From NCEH01 sp002257205 (GTDB taxonomy: Bacteria; Pseudomonadota; Alphaproteobacteria; Rhizobiales; Xanthobacteraceae): 49,554 nucleotides of DNA. The stretch lies in the NCBI RefSeq assembly GCF_043195105.1, contig NZ_JBAFWO010000018.1; one strand, given 5' to 3'. Below are positions 24,171 to 32,647 of the stretch, one piece after another. Below the pieces are notes generated by a model. It was not told the DNA's origin. It saw only the letters and a list, made by a program, of their open reading frames with translations, and made no database searches. Positions within the stretch are counted from its first letter, which is position 1; each line of letters starts with the position of its first letter. A program made the translations under genes and the position numbers.

Positions 24171-26787
24171 TCACGATCCTCTGTGGAACCACGATGATAC
24201 GCTTCGGCGGCCGCCCGTCGAGGGCGCGCTGCACGGTTTCAAGGGCGAGCACGGCGGCTTCGATCTCCGCCGGCGTCGCCTCGCGCGGGACGATGATGTC
24301 GTCGCGCTTGCGGCCGTTGATCTGGATCGGCAGCGTGATGGTGTTTTCAACCAGCAGCGCCGGGTCCACCTGCGGCCATGCGGCCTCGGCGACAAGACCC
24401 TCATGGCCGAGCGCGGCCCAGCATTCCTCCGCCAGATGCGGCGTCATGGGAGCGACGGTGCGCACCAGCATTTCCGCCGCCTCGCGCAAGGCGAACGCCA
24501 TGTCCGGCGCCACCTCGCCGGCGCGCACGCCGGCGATCGCCTGGCCGAAGGCATTGGCGAATTCGTGCACATGCGCCACCGCCACGTTGAAGCGCAGGCG
24601 CTCCACATCCTCGGCCACCGTGGCGACCAGGGCGTGGGAGGCCCGGCGCAAAGCGGTGGCTTCCGGGCCGAAGCTGTCCGGGCGCGGCGCATCGGCCGGC
24701 GCGCCGAGCGCGATGCCCTCATGCACCAGACGCCACACCCGCTGCACGAAGCGCCACGCGCCCTCGATGCCGGACTGGGTCCATTCGCTGTCGCGCTCGG
24801 GCGGGGTGTCGGCGAGCATGAACCAGCGCGCGCAATCCACGCCATAGGTGTCGGCCACCACTTCGGGCGCCACCACGTTGCGCTTGGACTTGGACATCTT
24901 CTCCGGCGGGCCGACCACCACGTCCTCGCCGGTGTCGATCTTCACCGCCTTGCCGGTACCGAGGAGCTTCACCTCCTCCGGGAACAGCCAGCGGCCGGCT
25001 TTGTCCTTATAGGTCTCGTGGACGATCATGCCCTGGGTGAACAGGCCGGCGAATGGCTCCTTGATGTCCACGCGGCCGCAGGCATTGAGCGCGCGGGTGA
25101 AGAAGCGCGAATAGAGCAGGTGCAGGATCGCGTGCTCGATGCCGCCGATATATTGGTCCACCGGCAGCCAATGGCGCACCGCGTCCTTGTCGAGCGGCTT
25201 CGACGCGTCGTCGCTGGCATAGCGCAGGAAATACCAGGACGAATCCACGAAGGTGTCCATGGTGTCGGTTTCGCGCTTGGCCGGCGCGCCGCACTTGGGA
25301 CAGGGCACGTTGCGCCATGCCTTGGCGCGATCCAGCGGATTGCCCGGCATGTCGAACGTCACGTCGTCCGGCAGCGTCACGGGCAGCTGGTCGCGCGGCA
25401 CACCCACGGGGCCGCAGGTCTCGCAATGGATGATCGGGATCGGGCAACCCCAATAGCGCTGGCGCGAGATGCCCCAGTCGCGCAGGCGGAAATTCACCTG
25501 CCGCTTGCCCTGCGGCTCGTCGCCGATGCGGAACCGCTCCAATTGCCGGGCGACCGCTTCTTTCGCCGCATCCACGGCCATGCCGTCGAGGAATTGGGAA
25601 TTGAACAGCGTGCCTTCGCCGTCATAGGCGAGGTCCTGCACCGCGAAGGTTGCGGGATCGGCGTCCGGCGGCAGCACCACGGGGGTGACCGTGAGGCCGT
25701 ATTTGCGGGCGAAGTCGAGATCGCGCTGGTCGTGCGCCGGGCAGCCGAAAATGGCGCCGGTGCCGTAGTCCATCAGCACGAAATTGGCCACATAGACCGG
25801 CACGGTGCGGCTGGCATCCAGCGGATGCACTACCTTCAGGCCGGTGTCATAGCCCATCTTCTCCTGGGTTTCGATCGCCTCGGCGGTGGTGCCGCCCTTC
25901 TTGCAGGCGACCACGAAGGCGGCGAGCGCATCGTCCTTCGCAGCCAGGGCCGTCGTCAGGGGATGGTCGGGCGAGAGCGCCAGGAAGGACGCGCCGAACA
26001 GCGTGTCGGGGCGGGTGGTATAGACCTTCACCGCCGCCGTGCCGGTCGGGATCTTCTCCCGGTGATGGGCTTTCGACAGCTCGAACAGGACTTCGAGGCC
26101 TTCCGAGCGGCCGATCCAATTGCGCTGCATGAGGCGCACGCGGTCCGGCCAGCGGTCCAGCGTGTCGATGGCGTCGAGCAAATCCTGGGCGAAATCGGTG
26201 ATGCGGAAGAACCATTGGGACAGCTTGCGCCGCTCCACCACCGCGCCGGAGCGCCAGCCGCGCCCGTCGATCACCTGCTCATTGGCGAGCACGGTGTTAT
26301 CGATCGGGTCCCAATTGACCTCGCTTTCCTTGCGATAGGCGAGGTCCTTGTCGAACAGGTCGAGGAAGATGCGCTGCTGCTCGACATAATAGGAGGGATC
26401 GCAGGTGGCGATCTCGCGGTTCCAGTCCAGCGACAGGCCGAGCAGCTGGAGCTGCTCCTTCATGGAGGCGATGTTTTCATAGGTCCAGGCCTTGGGATGG
26501 ATGCCGCGCTCGATGGCGGCATTCTCCGCCGGCAGGCCGAAGGCATCCCAGCCCATGGGATGGAGCACGTTGAAGCCCTGCATGCGCTTGGTGCGCGCGA
26601 GCACGTCGCCCATCACATAATTGCGCCCGTGGCCGATATGGATACGACCCGACGGATAGGGGAACATCTCCATCACGAAGAATTTGGGACGCGGATCGTC
26701 GTTCCGCGTGCGGAAGATGCCGCGGTCCTTCCAAATCTTCTGCCAACGGGGTTCGGCGTCGCGGGCGTTATATCGGTCTGTGGTCAT
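24157..26787 (-). CDS. leuS: Leucyl-tRNA synthetase
   Basis: 876 residues, class I synthetase. The HIGH motif appears as HIGHGRNYV in PSGRIHIGHGRN, the KMSKS motif as EKMSKSKRNVV, and between them lies the CP1 editing domain (for example TTRPDTLFGASFLALSPDHP and GTGAIFGCPAHDQRD). It charges tRNA-Leu and proofreads misacylated tRNA. The start at 26787 (MTTDRYNARDAEPRWQKIW) is chosen because this N-terminus is standard for LeuS; an upstream in-frame start at 26844 adds 19 untypical residues. First gene of the leuS-lptE-holA unit and divergent from arsR. Confidence 0.97.
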   Translation of the reverse strand: MTTDRYNARDAEPRWQKIWKDRGIFRTRNDDPRPKFFVMEMFPYPSGRIHIGHGRNYVMGDVLARTKRMQGFNVLHPMGWDAFGLPAENAAIERGIHPKAWTYENIASMKEQLQLLGLSLDWNREIATCDPSYYVEQQRIFLDLFDKDLAYRKESEVNWDPIDNTVLANEQVIDGRGWRSGAVVERRKLSQWFFRITDFAQDLLDAIDTLDRWPDRVRLMQRNWIGRSEGLEVLFELSKAHHREKIPTGTAAVKVYTTRPDTLFGASFLALSPDHPLTTALAAKDDALAAFVVACKKGGTTAEAIETQEKMGYDTGLKVVHPLDASRTVPVYVANFVLMDYGTGAIFGCPAHDQRDLDFARKYGLTVTPVVLPPDADPATFAVQDLAYDGEGTLFNSQFLDGMAVDAAKEAVARQLERFRIGDEPQGKRQVNFRLRDWGISRQRYWGCPIPIIHCETCGPVGVPRDQLPVTLPDDVTFDMPGNPLDRAKAWRNVPCPKCGAPAKRETDTMDTFVDSSWYFLRYASDDASKPLDKDAVRHWLPVDQYIGGIEHAILHLLYSRFFTRALNACGRVDIKEPFAGLFTQGMIVHETYKDKAGRWLFPEEVKLLGTGKAVKIDTGEDVVVGPPEKMSKSKRNVVAPEVVADTYGVDCARWFMLADTPPERDSEWTQSGIEGAWRFVQRVWRLVHEGIALGAPADAPRPDSFGPEATALRRASHALVATVAEDVERLRFNVAVAHVHEFANAFGQAIAGVRAGEVAPDMAFALREAAEMLVRTVAPMTPHLAEECWAALGHEGLVAEAAWPQVDPALLVENTITLPIQINGRKRDDIIVPREATPAEIEAAVLALETVQRALDGRPPKRIIVVPQRIVNVVA

Positions 26788-26944
26788 CGAATATCTATGG
26801 TCCAGGGGCGGCGGGACTAGGACAGAAACCGCGCCACGGGTCAACCTTCGCGGCTGCGGCAGAGGGTGCGGTCATGGCGCCATGAAAGAGCCGGCCGCAT
26901 GCCTCCGGCGTTTTGGCCGCGCCCCCGCCGCGAAGAATTGCCCG

Positions 26945-26988
26945 TTGACCAATACATAGCTCTGTGGTTATGAATCTAATTCATAGCC
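26945..26988 (+). promoter_or_regulatory. Promoter and overlapping operator of the arsR-SRPBCC operon
   Basis: A sigma-70-like promoter reads TTGACC (26945-26950), 17-base spacer, TTATGA (26968-26973). The dyad GGTTATGAAT-CTA-ATTCATAGCC (26966-26988; 9 of 10 paired) overlaps the -10 element and ends 17 bases before the ArsR start codon. This is the arrangement expected for an autorepressing ArsR protein. Confidence 0.7.
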
Positions 26989-27004
26989 GCAGGATTATGA
27001 TTTC

Positions 27005-27328
27005 ATGCCGAACGCCCCCGACCTCCTCTTCAAGGCGCTGGCCGATCCCACCCGGCGGGCCATATTTGAGCGCCTCTGCAGCGCCGGCGAGCAGACGGTG
27101 GGCGCGCTGACGGCGGAGGCCGGGATTTCGCAGCCCGCCGTCTCCAAGCACCTGGGCGCCCTGAAACTGGCCGGGCTGGTGCGCGACCGCCCTCAGGGCC
27201 GGCAGACTCACTACAGCGCCCAGCCCCTCGCCCTTGCCCCTCTGATCGACTGGACACGCCAGATGTCGGCCTTCTGGGCCGGCCGGTTCGACGAGCTCGA
27301 AACCCTGCTGAACAGGATGGACCAATGA
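27005..27328 (+). CDS. ArsR-family winged-helix transcriptional regulator
   Basis: 107 residues. It opens with LFKALADPTRRAIFERL, and the recognition helix ISQPAVSKHLGALKLAGLVRDRPQGRQTHYS is typical of ArsR/SmtB regulators. No metal-binding cysteine pair (the ELCVCD motif) is present; the only cysteine, in RLCSAGEQT, is isolated, so this belongs to the non-metal subgroup commonly paired with an SRPBCC (AHSA1-like) protein. An autorepression dyad overlaps the promoter just upstream. The last four bases (ATGA) overlap the start of the next gene, so the two are translationally coupled. Confidence 0.94.
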   Translation: MPNAPDLLFKALADPTRRAIFERLCSAGEQTVGALTAEAGISQPAVSKHLGALKLAGLVRDRPQGRQTHYSAQPLALAPLIDWTRQMSAFWAGRFDELETLLNRMDQ

Positions 27329-27735
27329 CCGAGATGGCCGAAGAGACACGCACCGTCGTGGTCGAGCGCGCGCTTGCCCATTCCCCCCAGAAGGTGTGGC
27401 GTGCGCTCACGCAGCCGCATCTGATCGAGACCTGGCTCATGAAGAACAATTTCGAGCCGGTGGTGGGCCACAGCTTCGATCTGCGCGCGGACTGGGGCGG
27501 CGTGACCTGCCGGGTGCTGGAGATCGAACCGCTGGCGCTATTGTCCTACACGTGGTCGGGCATGGGGCTGGAAAGCGTCGTCACCTGGACCTTGGTCCCG
27601 ACCGGCGAGGGAACGCTGCTGCGCATGGAGCAGTCGGGCTTCCGGCCGGGCCAGGAGCAGGCCTATCACGGCGCCCAGGCCGGATGGCCGCGGTTCCTTG
27701 CGGCATTGGAGCAGACCCTGGACCGGCCGGACTGA
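27325..27735 (+). CDS. SRPBCC-domain protein (AHSA1/START-like)
   Basis: 136 residues: TRTVVVERALAHSPQKVWRALTQPHLIETWLM (the opening beta-helix-helix), then NFEPVVGHSFDLRAD and LSYTWSGMGLESVVTWTLVPTGEGTLLRMEQSGF, the standard activator-of-Hsp90-like SRPBCC fold with a hydrophobic cavity. Function is usually unknown; in such ArsR pairs it is thought to bind a hydrophobic ligand. It starts within the ATGA overlap with the ArsR gene and probably shares its promoter. Confidence 0.9.
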   Translation: MTEMAEETRTVVVERALAHSPQKVWRALTQPHLIETWLMKNNFEPVVGHSFDLRADWGGVTCRVLEIEPLALLSYTWSGMGLESVVTWTLVPTGEGTLLRMEQSGFRPGQEQAYHGAQAGWPRFLAALEQTLDRPD

Positions 27736-27848
27736 AGCGCGAGAACCGGACTCGGGCGGGCATGCATGGCACAGCTGCGGGCCATCCCGCCGCCGTGCTG
27801 GCTCGCCGGGCCGGGGCCATGCTAACCAGCAAGGCCAAGGAGACCGCC

Positions 27849-29222
27849 ATGCCGATCGTGATGCCCGAGTGCTTCGCCCCTGCCGCCATGTCCTCCATGC
27901 CGGTGCGCCTCGTGACCCGGGAGGGCTTCAAGACCGCGCCCTTGCCGCAGGCGGCGCGGCGGTTCGCGGAAGCGGCGGGCTTCAAGGGCGAAAGCGGTAA
28001 ATTGCTCGCTTTGCCCGACGCAGACGGCGCGGTCGCCGGGTTCCTGTTCGGCGTGCCGGGGGAAAAGGGCGATCCGTTCGCCGCCGGAGCCCTGCCGGGC
28101 CTGCTGCCGGAAGGCGATTATCATCTGGAGGGCGAAATCGGCGCGCTCGATGCCCTCGCCTTCGCCCTCGGCACCTATCGCTTCACCCGCTATCGCGCCA
28201 ATGCCAAGGGGCAGGTGCGCCTGAAGCTCGGTGCGGGCGATGATGCCGCTGCGCTCGCGCGCACGTTCGAGGCGGTGAGCCTGGTGCGCGACCTGGTCAA
28301 TACGCCGGCTAATGACCTCGGCCCCGCCGAGCTGGAGGACGCCGCCCGCCGCCTCGCGGCCCGCCATGGGGCGAGCTTTCGCTCCATCGTCGGCGCGGAT
28401 CTGCTGGCGCGCAATTTCCCGCTGATCCACACCGTGGGCCGCGCCGCCACCCGCGCACCCCGCCTGCTGGATCTCACCTGGGGGCCGGAAGATGCGCCGA
28501 AGGTGACATTGGTCGGCAAGGGCGTGTGCTTCGACACCGGCGGGCTCGATATCAAGCCCTCCTCCGGCATGCTGATCATGAAGAAGGACATGGGAGGCGC
28601 CGCGACCGCGCTCGGCTTGGCCCATCTCATCATGTCGCGCGGCTTGAAGGTGCGGCTGCGGGTGCTGATCCCGGCGGTGGAAAATGCCATCGCGGGGGAC
28701 GCCTTCCGCCCCGGCGACATTTTTTCGAGCCGCAAGGGCCTCACCGTGGAGATCGGCAATACCGACGCCGAGGGGCGTCTTGTGCTCGCCGATGCGCTCT
28801 CGCTGGCGGACGAGGATAGCCCCGACCTGCTGGTGGATTTCGCCACCCTCACGGGCGCTGCCCGCGTCGCGCTCGGCCCCCATCTGCCGCCGGCCTATAC
28901 GGACGACGAGGCGCTTGCCGCCGATCTCGCCCGCCACGCCCAGGCGCAGGCCGATCCGCTCTGGCGCCTGCCGCTGTGGCGGCCTTATGCCGCGATGATC
29001 GACTCCAAGGTGGCGGATATCAACAATGCCGGCGCGGGCGGCTTTGCCGGCTCCATCACGGCGGCGCTGTTCCTGGCGCGCTTCGTCGAGACCGCCAAAT
29101 CCTGGCTGCATCTCGACATCTACGCCTGGAACCCCTCCGCCCGTCCCGGCCGGCCGGAAGGCGGCGAGGCGCAGACCATCCGCGCCCTCGATGCCCTGAT
29201 CGCCGAACGCTACGGCGCATGA
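27849..29222 (+). CDS. Leucyl aminopeptidase family protein (peptidase M17)
   Basis: 457 residues. All M17 metal and catalytic residues are in place: Lys224, Asp229, Lys236, Asp247, Asp306, Glu308 and Arg310, matching PepA Lys270, Asp275, Lys282, Asp293, Asp352, Glu354 and Arg356 (VGKGVCFDTGGLDIKPSSGM and NTDAEGRLVLAD). It removes N-terminal residues from short peptides; the shorter N-terminal domain differs from classical PepA, as in the M17 subgroup paired with NlpC/P60 hydrolases. Start at 27849 because AAGGAG lies six bases upstream; the frame is open for a further 450 bases, without signals. The C40 peptidase begins ten bases after it. Confidence 0.94.
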   Translation: MPIVMPECFAPAAMSSMPVRLVTREGFKTAPLPQAARRFAEAAGFKGESGKLLALPDADGAVAGFLFGVPGEKGDPFAAGALPGLLPEGDYHLEGEIGALDALAFALGTYRFTRYRANAKGQVRLKLGAGDDAAALARTFEAVSLVRDLVNTPANDLGPAELEDAARRLAARHGASFRSIVGADLLARNFPLIHTVGRAATRAPRLLDLTWGPEDAPKVTLVGKGVCFDTGGLDIKPSSGMLIMKKDMGGAATALGLAHLIMSRGLKVRLRVLIPAVENAIAGDAFRPGDIFSSRKGLTVEIGNTDAEGRLVLADALSLADEDSPDLLVDFATLTGAARVALGPHLPPAYTDDEALAADLARHAQAQADPLWRLPLWRPYAAMIDSKVADINNAGAGGFAGSITAALFLARFVETAKSWLHLDIYAWNPSARPGRPEGGEAQTIRALDALIAERYGA

Positions 29223-29232
29223 GGCCCGTTTT

Positions 29233-30087
29233 ATGAGCCAGGATCTGAAAGGCCGCGACCCGCGCCTCACCCCCGCCAAGGCTACTCTTGCCGCCGAGAG
29301 CCTGCGCGGCATCGTCGATGCGCCGTTCTACAATGAAGGCGTGAAGCGCCGGGTGGTGGAGCCGGTGGCGGGGATGCGCCGCGCGCCCTCGTCCACCGCC
29401 GCGCTCGATACCGAGGCGCTCCAGGGCGAGATCGTCACCATCTATGAGGACGAGGGCGAGGGCTGGGCCTGGGGCCAGCTCGAAACCGACGGCTATGTGG
29501 GCTATCTGCCGAGCGACGCGCTGGATGTGATGGACCCCGCGCCGACCCATAAGGTGCGGGCGCAGCGCACCTTTCTGTTCCCCGGCCCGGATATCAAGCT
29601 GCCGCCGCGCGCGGTGCTGCCGTTCGGCGCGCGGGTGGAGGTGCGCGAGCTGCGCGGCGCCTTTGCCGTGACGCCGCAGGGGTTCCTGCCGGCGGTGCAT
29701 GTGGCGCCGCTGGATCTGCTGGAGGCGGATTTCGTGGAGGTGGCGGCGCGCTTTCTCGGCACGCCCTATCTGTGGGGCGGGCGCTCGGCCTTCGGGCTCG
29801 ATTGCTCCGGCCTGGTGCAGACCGCGCTTGCCGCCTGCGGCATCGCCGCGCCGCGCGACAGCGACCAGCAGGAATCCGCCCTCGGCATCACCGTGCCGCT
29901 GGATGCGCCTTTGCGGCGGGGCGATTTGCTGTTCTGGGCGGGGCATGTGGGGATCGTGGAGGATGAGGCGACCTTGCTCCATGCCAATGCCTTCGCCATG
30001 GAAGTCGCCCGCGAGTCCTTGCCGGCCGCGCTCGCCCGTATCGGCGCGACGACGCCGCTGCGCAGCATTAAGCGGCTGGGGATTTAG
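29233..30087 (+). CDS. NlpC/P60 (C40) cell-wall peptidase with SH3 domains
   Basis: 284 residues, no signal peptide. SH3-like domains at about 38-100 and 107-160 (VVEPVAGMRRAPS, GQLETDGYVGYLP, then a second repeat) precede the C40 catalytic domain at about 165-284 with Cys191 (GLDCSGLVQTAL), His238 (GHVGIVED) and a third polar residue, His250 (LLHANAF). Such enzymes cut gamma-D-Glu to diaminopimelate bonds in peptidoglycan stem peptides; the lack of a signal peptide suggests a cytoplasmic role on recycled muropeptides. It follows the M17 aminopeptidase by ten bases and its stop codon overlaps that of the convergent ampG. Confidence 0.92.
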   Translation: MSQDLKGRDPRLTPAKATLAAESLRGIVDAPFYNEGVKRRVVEPVAGMRRAPSSTAALDTEALQGEIVTIYEDEGEGWAWGQLETDGYVGYLPSDALDVMDPAPTHKVRAQRTFLFPGPDIKLPPRAVLPFGARVEVRELRGAFAVTPQGFLPAVHVAPLDLLEADFVEVAARFLGTPYLWGGRSAFGLDCSGLVQTALAACGIAAPRDSDQQESALGITVPLDAPLRRGDLLFWAGHVGIVEDEATLLHANAFAMEVARESLPAALARIGATTPLRSIKRLGI

Positions 30088-31454
30088 GCCCGCGCCTCCG
30101 CGCCCGCATCCTTCCGCGCCAGCGCCTTGAAATGCCCGCGCGCCTGCAGCCATGCCAGCAGGATCAGGCCGGGAATGCCGGCGAGGACGGTGATGAGGAA
30201 GAACAGCGCCCAGCCGGTGGCCTCCACGATATAGCCGCCGCCGGAGGCGAGGAACGTGCGGCCGACGGCGGTGAGCGCGGTGAGCAGGGCATATTGGGTG
30301 GCGGTGTGCGCCCGCGCCCCGCACAGGGCCGAGAGATAGGCGACGAAGATCACCGTGCCGATGGCGCCGGTGAAATTCTCCACCACCACGGTGGCGGTGA
30401 GCGCCGCCACGTTCACGCCGATCAGCGCCTGGGCGGAGAAGGCGAGGTTGGACAGCATCTGCAATATGCCGCCGACCCACAGGCAGGTCACCAGAGGATA
30501 AGCCCGCGCGATCGCCCCGCCGGCAAAGCCGCCGAGCAGGGCGGCAGCGAGGCCCACGCCCTTCACGATGGCCGCATAGGTCGCCTTGTCGAAGCCGATG
30601 GAGATGACGAACGGCGCCGTGAGCACGCCGGCGAGCGCATCGCAGAATTTATACAGCAGCACGAACAGCAGGATGGTCACCGCCTGGTCGCGCGAGAGGA
30701 ATTCGCTGAACGCCCCCACGGCGGTCGCGACGACGCGCTTCAGCGCGCTGCCCTCGCGGGTCGGCGTGTCGCCATCGTGCCGCACCGGGGCGTCGGGCTC
30801 GCGGGCGAGGAAAGTCGCGGCGATGCCCACCAGCATGAAGAGCGCGGCGGCCACATAGCCCCAGGTCCACACCTGCGCGCGCGGCACGCCATAGACTTCC
30901 AGCGCCGCGACGATGGCGATGACCCCGGCGCCCGACACCAGCATGCCGATGCGATAGGCCGCCACATAGCCCGCCATGCCAGCGGCCTGCTCGGAGGTGT
31001 CGAGCCGCTCCACGCGGAACGCATCCACCACGATGTCCTGCGTCGCCGAGACGGTGGCGACGATCACCGCCCCGAGCGCCACGGCGAATGGCGCCGCCAT
31101 CGGATCCTGGAGACCGAGGAACAGAATGGCGCCGGCGAGCACGATCTGGGTGGCGAGCAGCCAGCCGCGCCGCCGCCCGAGCCAGGCAGAGAGCACCGGC
31201 ACGTCCAGCGCATCGACAATCGGCGCCCAGAGGAATTTCAGCGTGTAGGGCAGGCCCACCAAAGAGAACAGGCCGATGGTGGCGAGATTGACGCCGGCTT
31301 CGGTCATCCAGACCGACAGCGTGGTGCCCGTGAGCGCCAGCGGCAGGCCGGAGGAGAAGCCGAGCAGGATCACCACCAGCACGCTCGGCCGCAGATAGAC
31401 CGCGAGCGCCGCGAATGCGGAGGAAACGCGCGCATTCGCAGAAGTAAGGCTCAT
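30084..31454 (-). CDS. ampG: AmpG-type muropeptide permease (MFS)
   Basis: 456 residues, about 12 helices or more. FSSGLPLALTGTTLSVWMTEAGV, GLPYTLKFLWAPIVDALDVP, LGRRRGWLLATQ and TVSATQDIVVDAFRVE are AmpG signatures. It imports anhydromuropeptides (GlcNAc-anhMurNAc peptides) into the cytoplasm during cell-wall recycling. It is convergent with the C40 peptidase, and the two stop codons share two bases, leaving no space for a terminator. With the M17 and C40 enzymes nearby it suggests local clustering of muropeptide salvage functions. Confidence 0.93.
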   Translation of the reverse strand: MSLTSANARVSSAFAALAVYLRPSVLVVILLGFSSGLPLALTGTTLSVWMTEAGVNLATIGLFSLVGLPYTLKFLWAPIVDALDVPVLSAWLGRRRGWLLATQIVLAGAILFLGLQDPMAAPFAVALGAVIVATVSATQDIVVDAFRVERLDTSEQAAGMAGYVAAYRIGMLVSGAGVIAIVAALEVYGVPRAQVWTWGYVAAALFMLVGIAATFLAREPDAPVRHDGDTPTREGSALKRVVATAVGAFSEFLSRDQAVTILLFVLLYKFCDALAGVLTAPFVISIGFDKATYAAIVKGVGLAAALLGGFAGGAIARAYPLVTCLWVGGILQMLSNLAFSAQALIGVNVAALTATVVVENFTGAIGTVIFVAYLSALCGARAHTATQYALLTALTAVGRTFLASGGGYIVEATGWALFFLITVLAGIPGLILLAWLQARGHFKALARKDAGAEARA

Positions 31455-31520
31455 GAAGCGGGCTCCAGCGTGGGACTGCCGGGCCGCCGCCAGCGGCCCG
31501 GGCGCGGATCGCGAAAGAGC

Positions 31521-32189
31521 TCAGGCCTGCCCATGGCTCCACAGGCCGGATTCCACCTTGGAGACGGCGATGACGGCCTGGGTGCGGCTTTCCACCCCGA
31601 GCTTCTGGAGGATGGCCGAGACATGGGCCTTCACGGTCGCCTCGGACACCGACAATTCATAGGCGATCTGCTTGTTGAGCCGCCCTTCGGACAGCATCAT
31701 CAGCACCCGCACCTGCTGCGGGGTCAAGGTGGAGAGGCGGGCGAGGATGGCGTCGGATTCGCTGTCGCCGCGGCCGGAGAGATTGATATCCGGCGGCGCC
31801 CAGCTTCCGCCGGCGAGCACGGTCGCCACCGCATCGCGCATGGCGGTGACGCCGAGGGTCTTCGGGATAAAGCCGGACGCGCCGAGATCGAGGCAGCGGC
31901 GGATGATCGGCGCCTCCTCATTGCCGGAGACCACCACCACCGGCACGCCGGCATATTGGGCGCGCAGATAGATGAGCCCGGAAAAGCCGCGCGCGCCGGG
32001 CATGGTGAGATCCAGCAGGATCAGGTCGAAATCCGCTTCCTTGTCCAGCAAGGCGTGGAGATCGTCGAACGTGCCGACCTCCGCGATCTCGCTCTTAGGA
32101 TAGAGCGCGGCGAGCGCTTCGCGCAGCGCGCCGCGAAACATCGGATGGTCATCGGCGATGACGAGCCGGAAGGCGTTGGCGTCTCCCAA
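31521..32189 (-). CDS. Response regulator, NarL/FixJ family (REC plus LuxR-type HTH)
   Basis: 222 residues. The receiver domain shows Asp13/Asp14, phosphoacceptor Asp60 in FDLILLDLTMPG and Lys110 in GFIPKTL. A LuxR-type helix-turn-helix follows (LSTLTPQQVRVLMMLSEGRLNKQIAYELSVSEATVKAHVSAILQKLGVESRTQAV). The start is taken as a TTG at 32189 with GGGGGAG eight bases upstream; the frame extends upstream, but the added residues are not typical of the family. No histidine kinase lies in the window, so it is an orphan here. The 66 bases to ampG on the same strand allow co-transcription. Confidence 0.9.
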   Translation of the reverse strand: MGDANAFRLVIADDHPMFRGALREALAALYPKSEIAEVGTFDDLHALLDKEADFDLILLDLTMPGARGFSGLIYLRAQYAGVPVVVVSGNEEAPIIRRCLDLGASGFIPKTLGVTAMRDAVATVLAGGSWAPPDINLSGRGDSESDAILARLSTLTPQQVRVLMMLSEGRLNKQIAYELSVSEATVKAHVSAILQKLGVESRTQAVIAVSKVESGLWSHGQA

Positions 32190-32400
32190 ATGGCTTCTCC
32201 CCCGGTCCCACCGGCTGTTAATTGCCCACCGGCTTTGCTCGAGGCCCGCGCGCGAATCGGAAATCACCGAATCATCCGACCCGTCGGCGCGCGTTGCAAG
32301 CCGGCTTATCCACCCGTGTCTTGAGGGCATAGGGGCAGGCGTGGAGTCAAGCGGCCAGGTCAAGTCCCGGCGCAATCGCCGCGGCAGGGGCGGGCGGCGG

Positions 32401-32434
32401 GGCACGTGCCGGCATTGCCTATTCGAAAGGCAAT
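32401..32434. other. Two dyads in the gene-free stretch upstream of the response regulator
   Basis: GGCACGTGCC (32401-32410) is a perfect 10-bp palindrome. Four bases later ATTGCCT-ATTCGAA-AGGCAAT (32414-32434) is a 7-bp inverted repeat with a seven-base spacer. They lie about 220-240 bases before the response-regulator start. The rest of 32190-32551 shows no gene, RNA or clear promoter that I can see. Confidence 0.4.
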
Positions 32435-32550
32435 CATGCTTAAGAAATAAGCAGTTTTAGCTTCGGTGAGGAATTTTGCGCCGCTCGGGAGGGGCGCTCC
32501 AAGCGGGAGAAGGATTTTGCGCGAGGCAAGGTGACGCGGGCGCGCCGCTG

Positions 32551-32587
32551 CAAATAAAAAGGGCCGGCGCTTGTACGGGCCGGCCCT
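32551..32587 (-). terminator. Intrinsic terminator downstream of the DUF2735 gene
   Basis: On the minus strand AGGGCCGGC pairs with GCCGGCCCT (loop of ten bases) and is followed by TTTTTATTTG. It is 60 bases beyond the DUF2735 stop and closes that single-gene transcript. Confidence 0.85.
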
Positions 32588-32647
32588 CAGGTCGTTTGCA
32601 AGTGTTTAAAAGACGAACGTGGCATGGGTTGCGTGGACGTCTTGAAT

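Noticed and set aside
23980..26820. A 946-codon plus-strand open frame opposite leuS
   Set aside because: Antisense artefact of GC-rich third positions; its translation shows no family features, while leuS is unambiguous.
32401..32410. GGCACGTGCC as a second parS site
   Set aside because: It shares only the CACGTG core; the flanking TTT/AAA arms required for ParB binding are absent.
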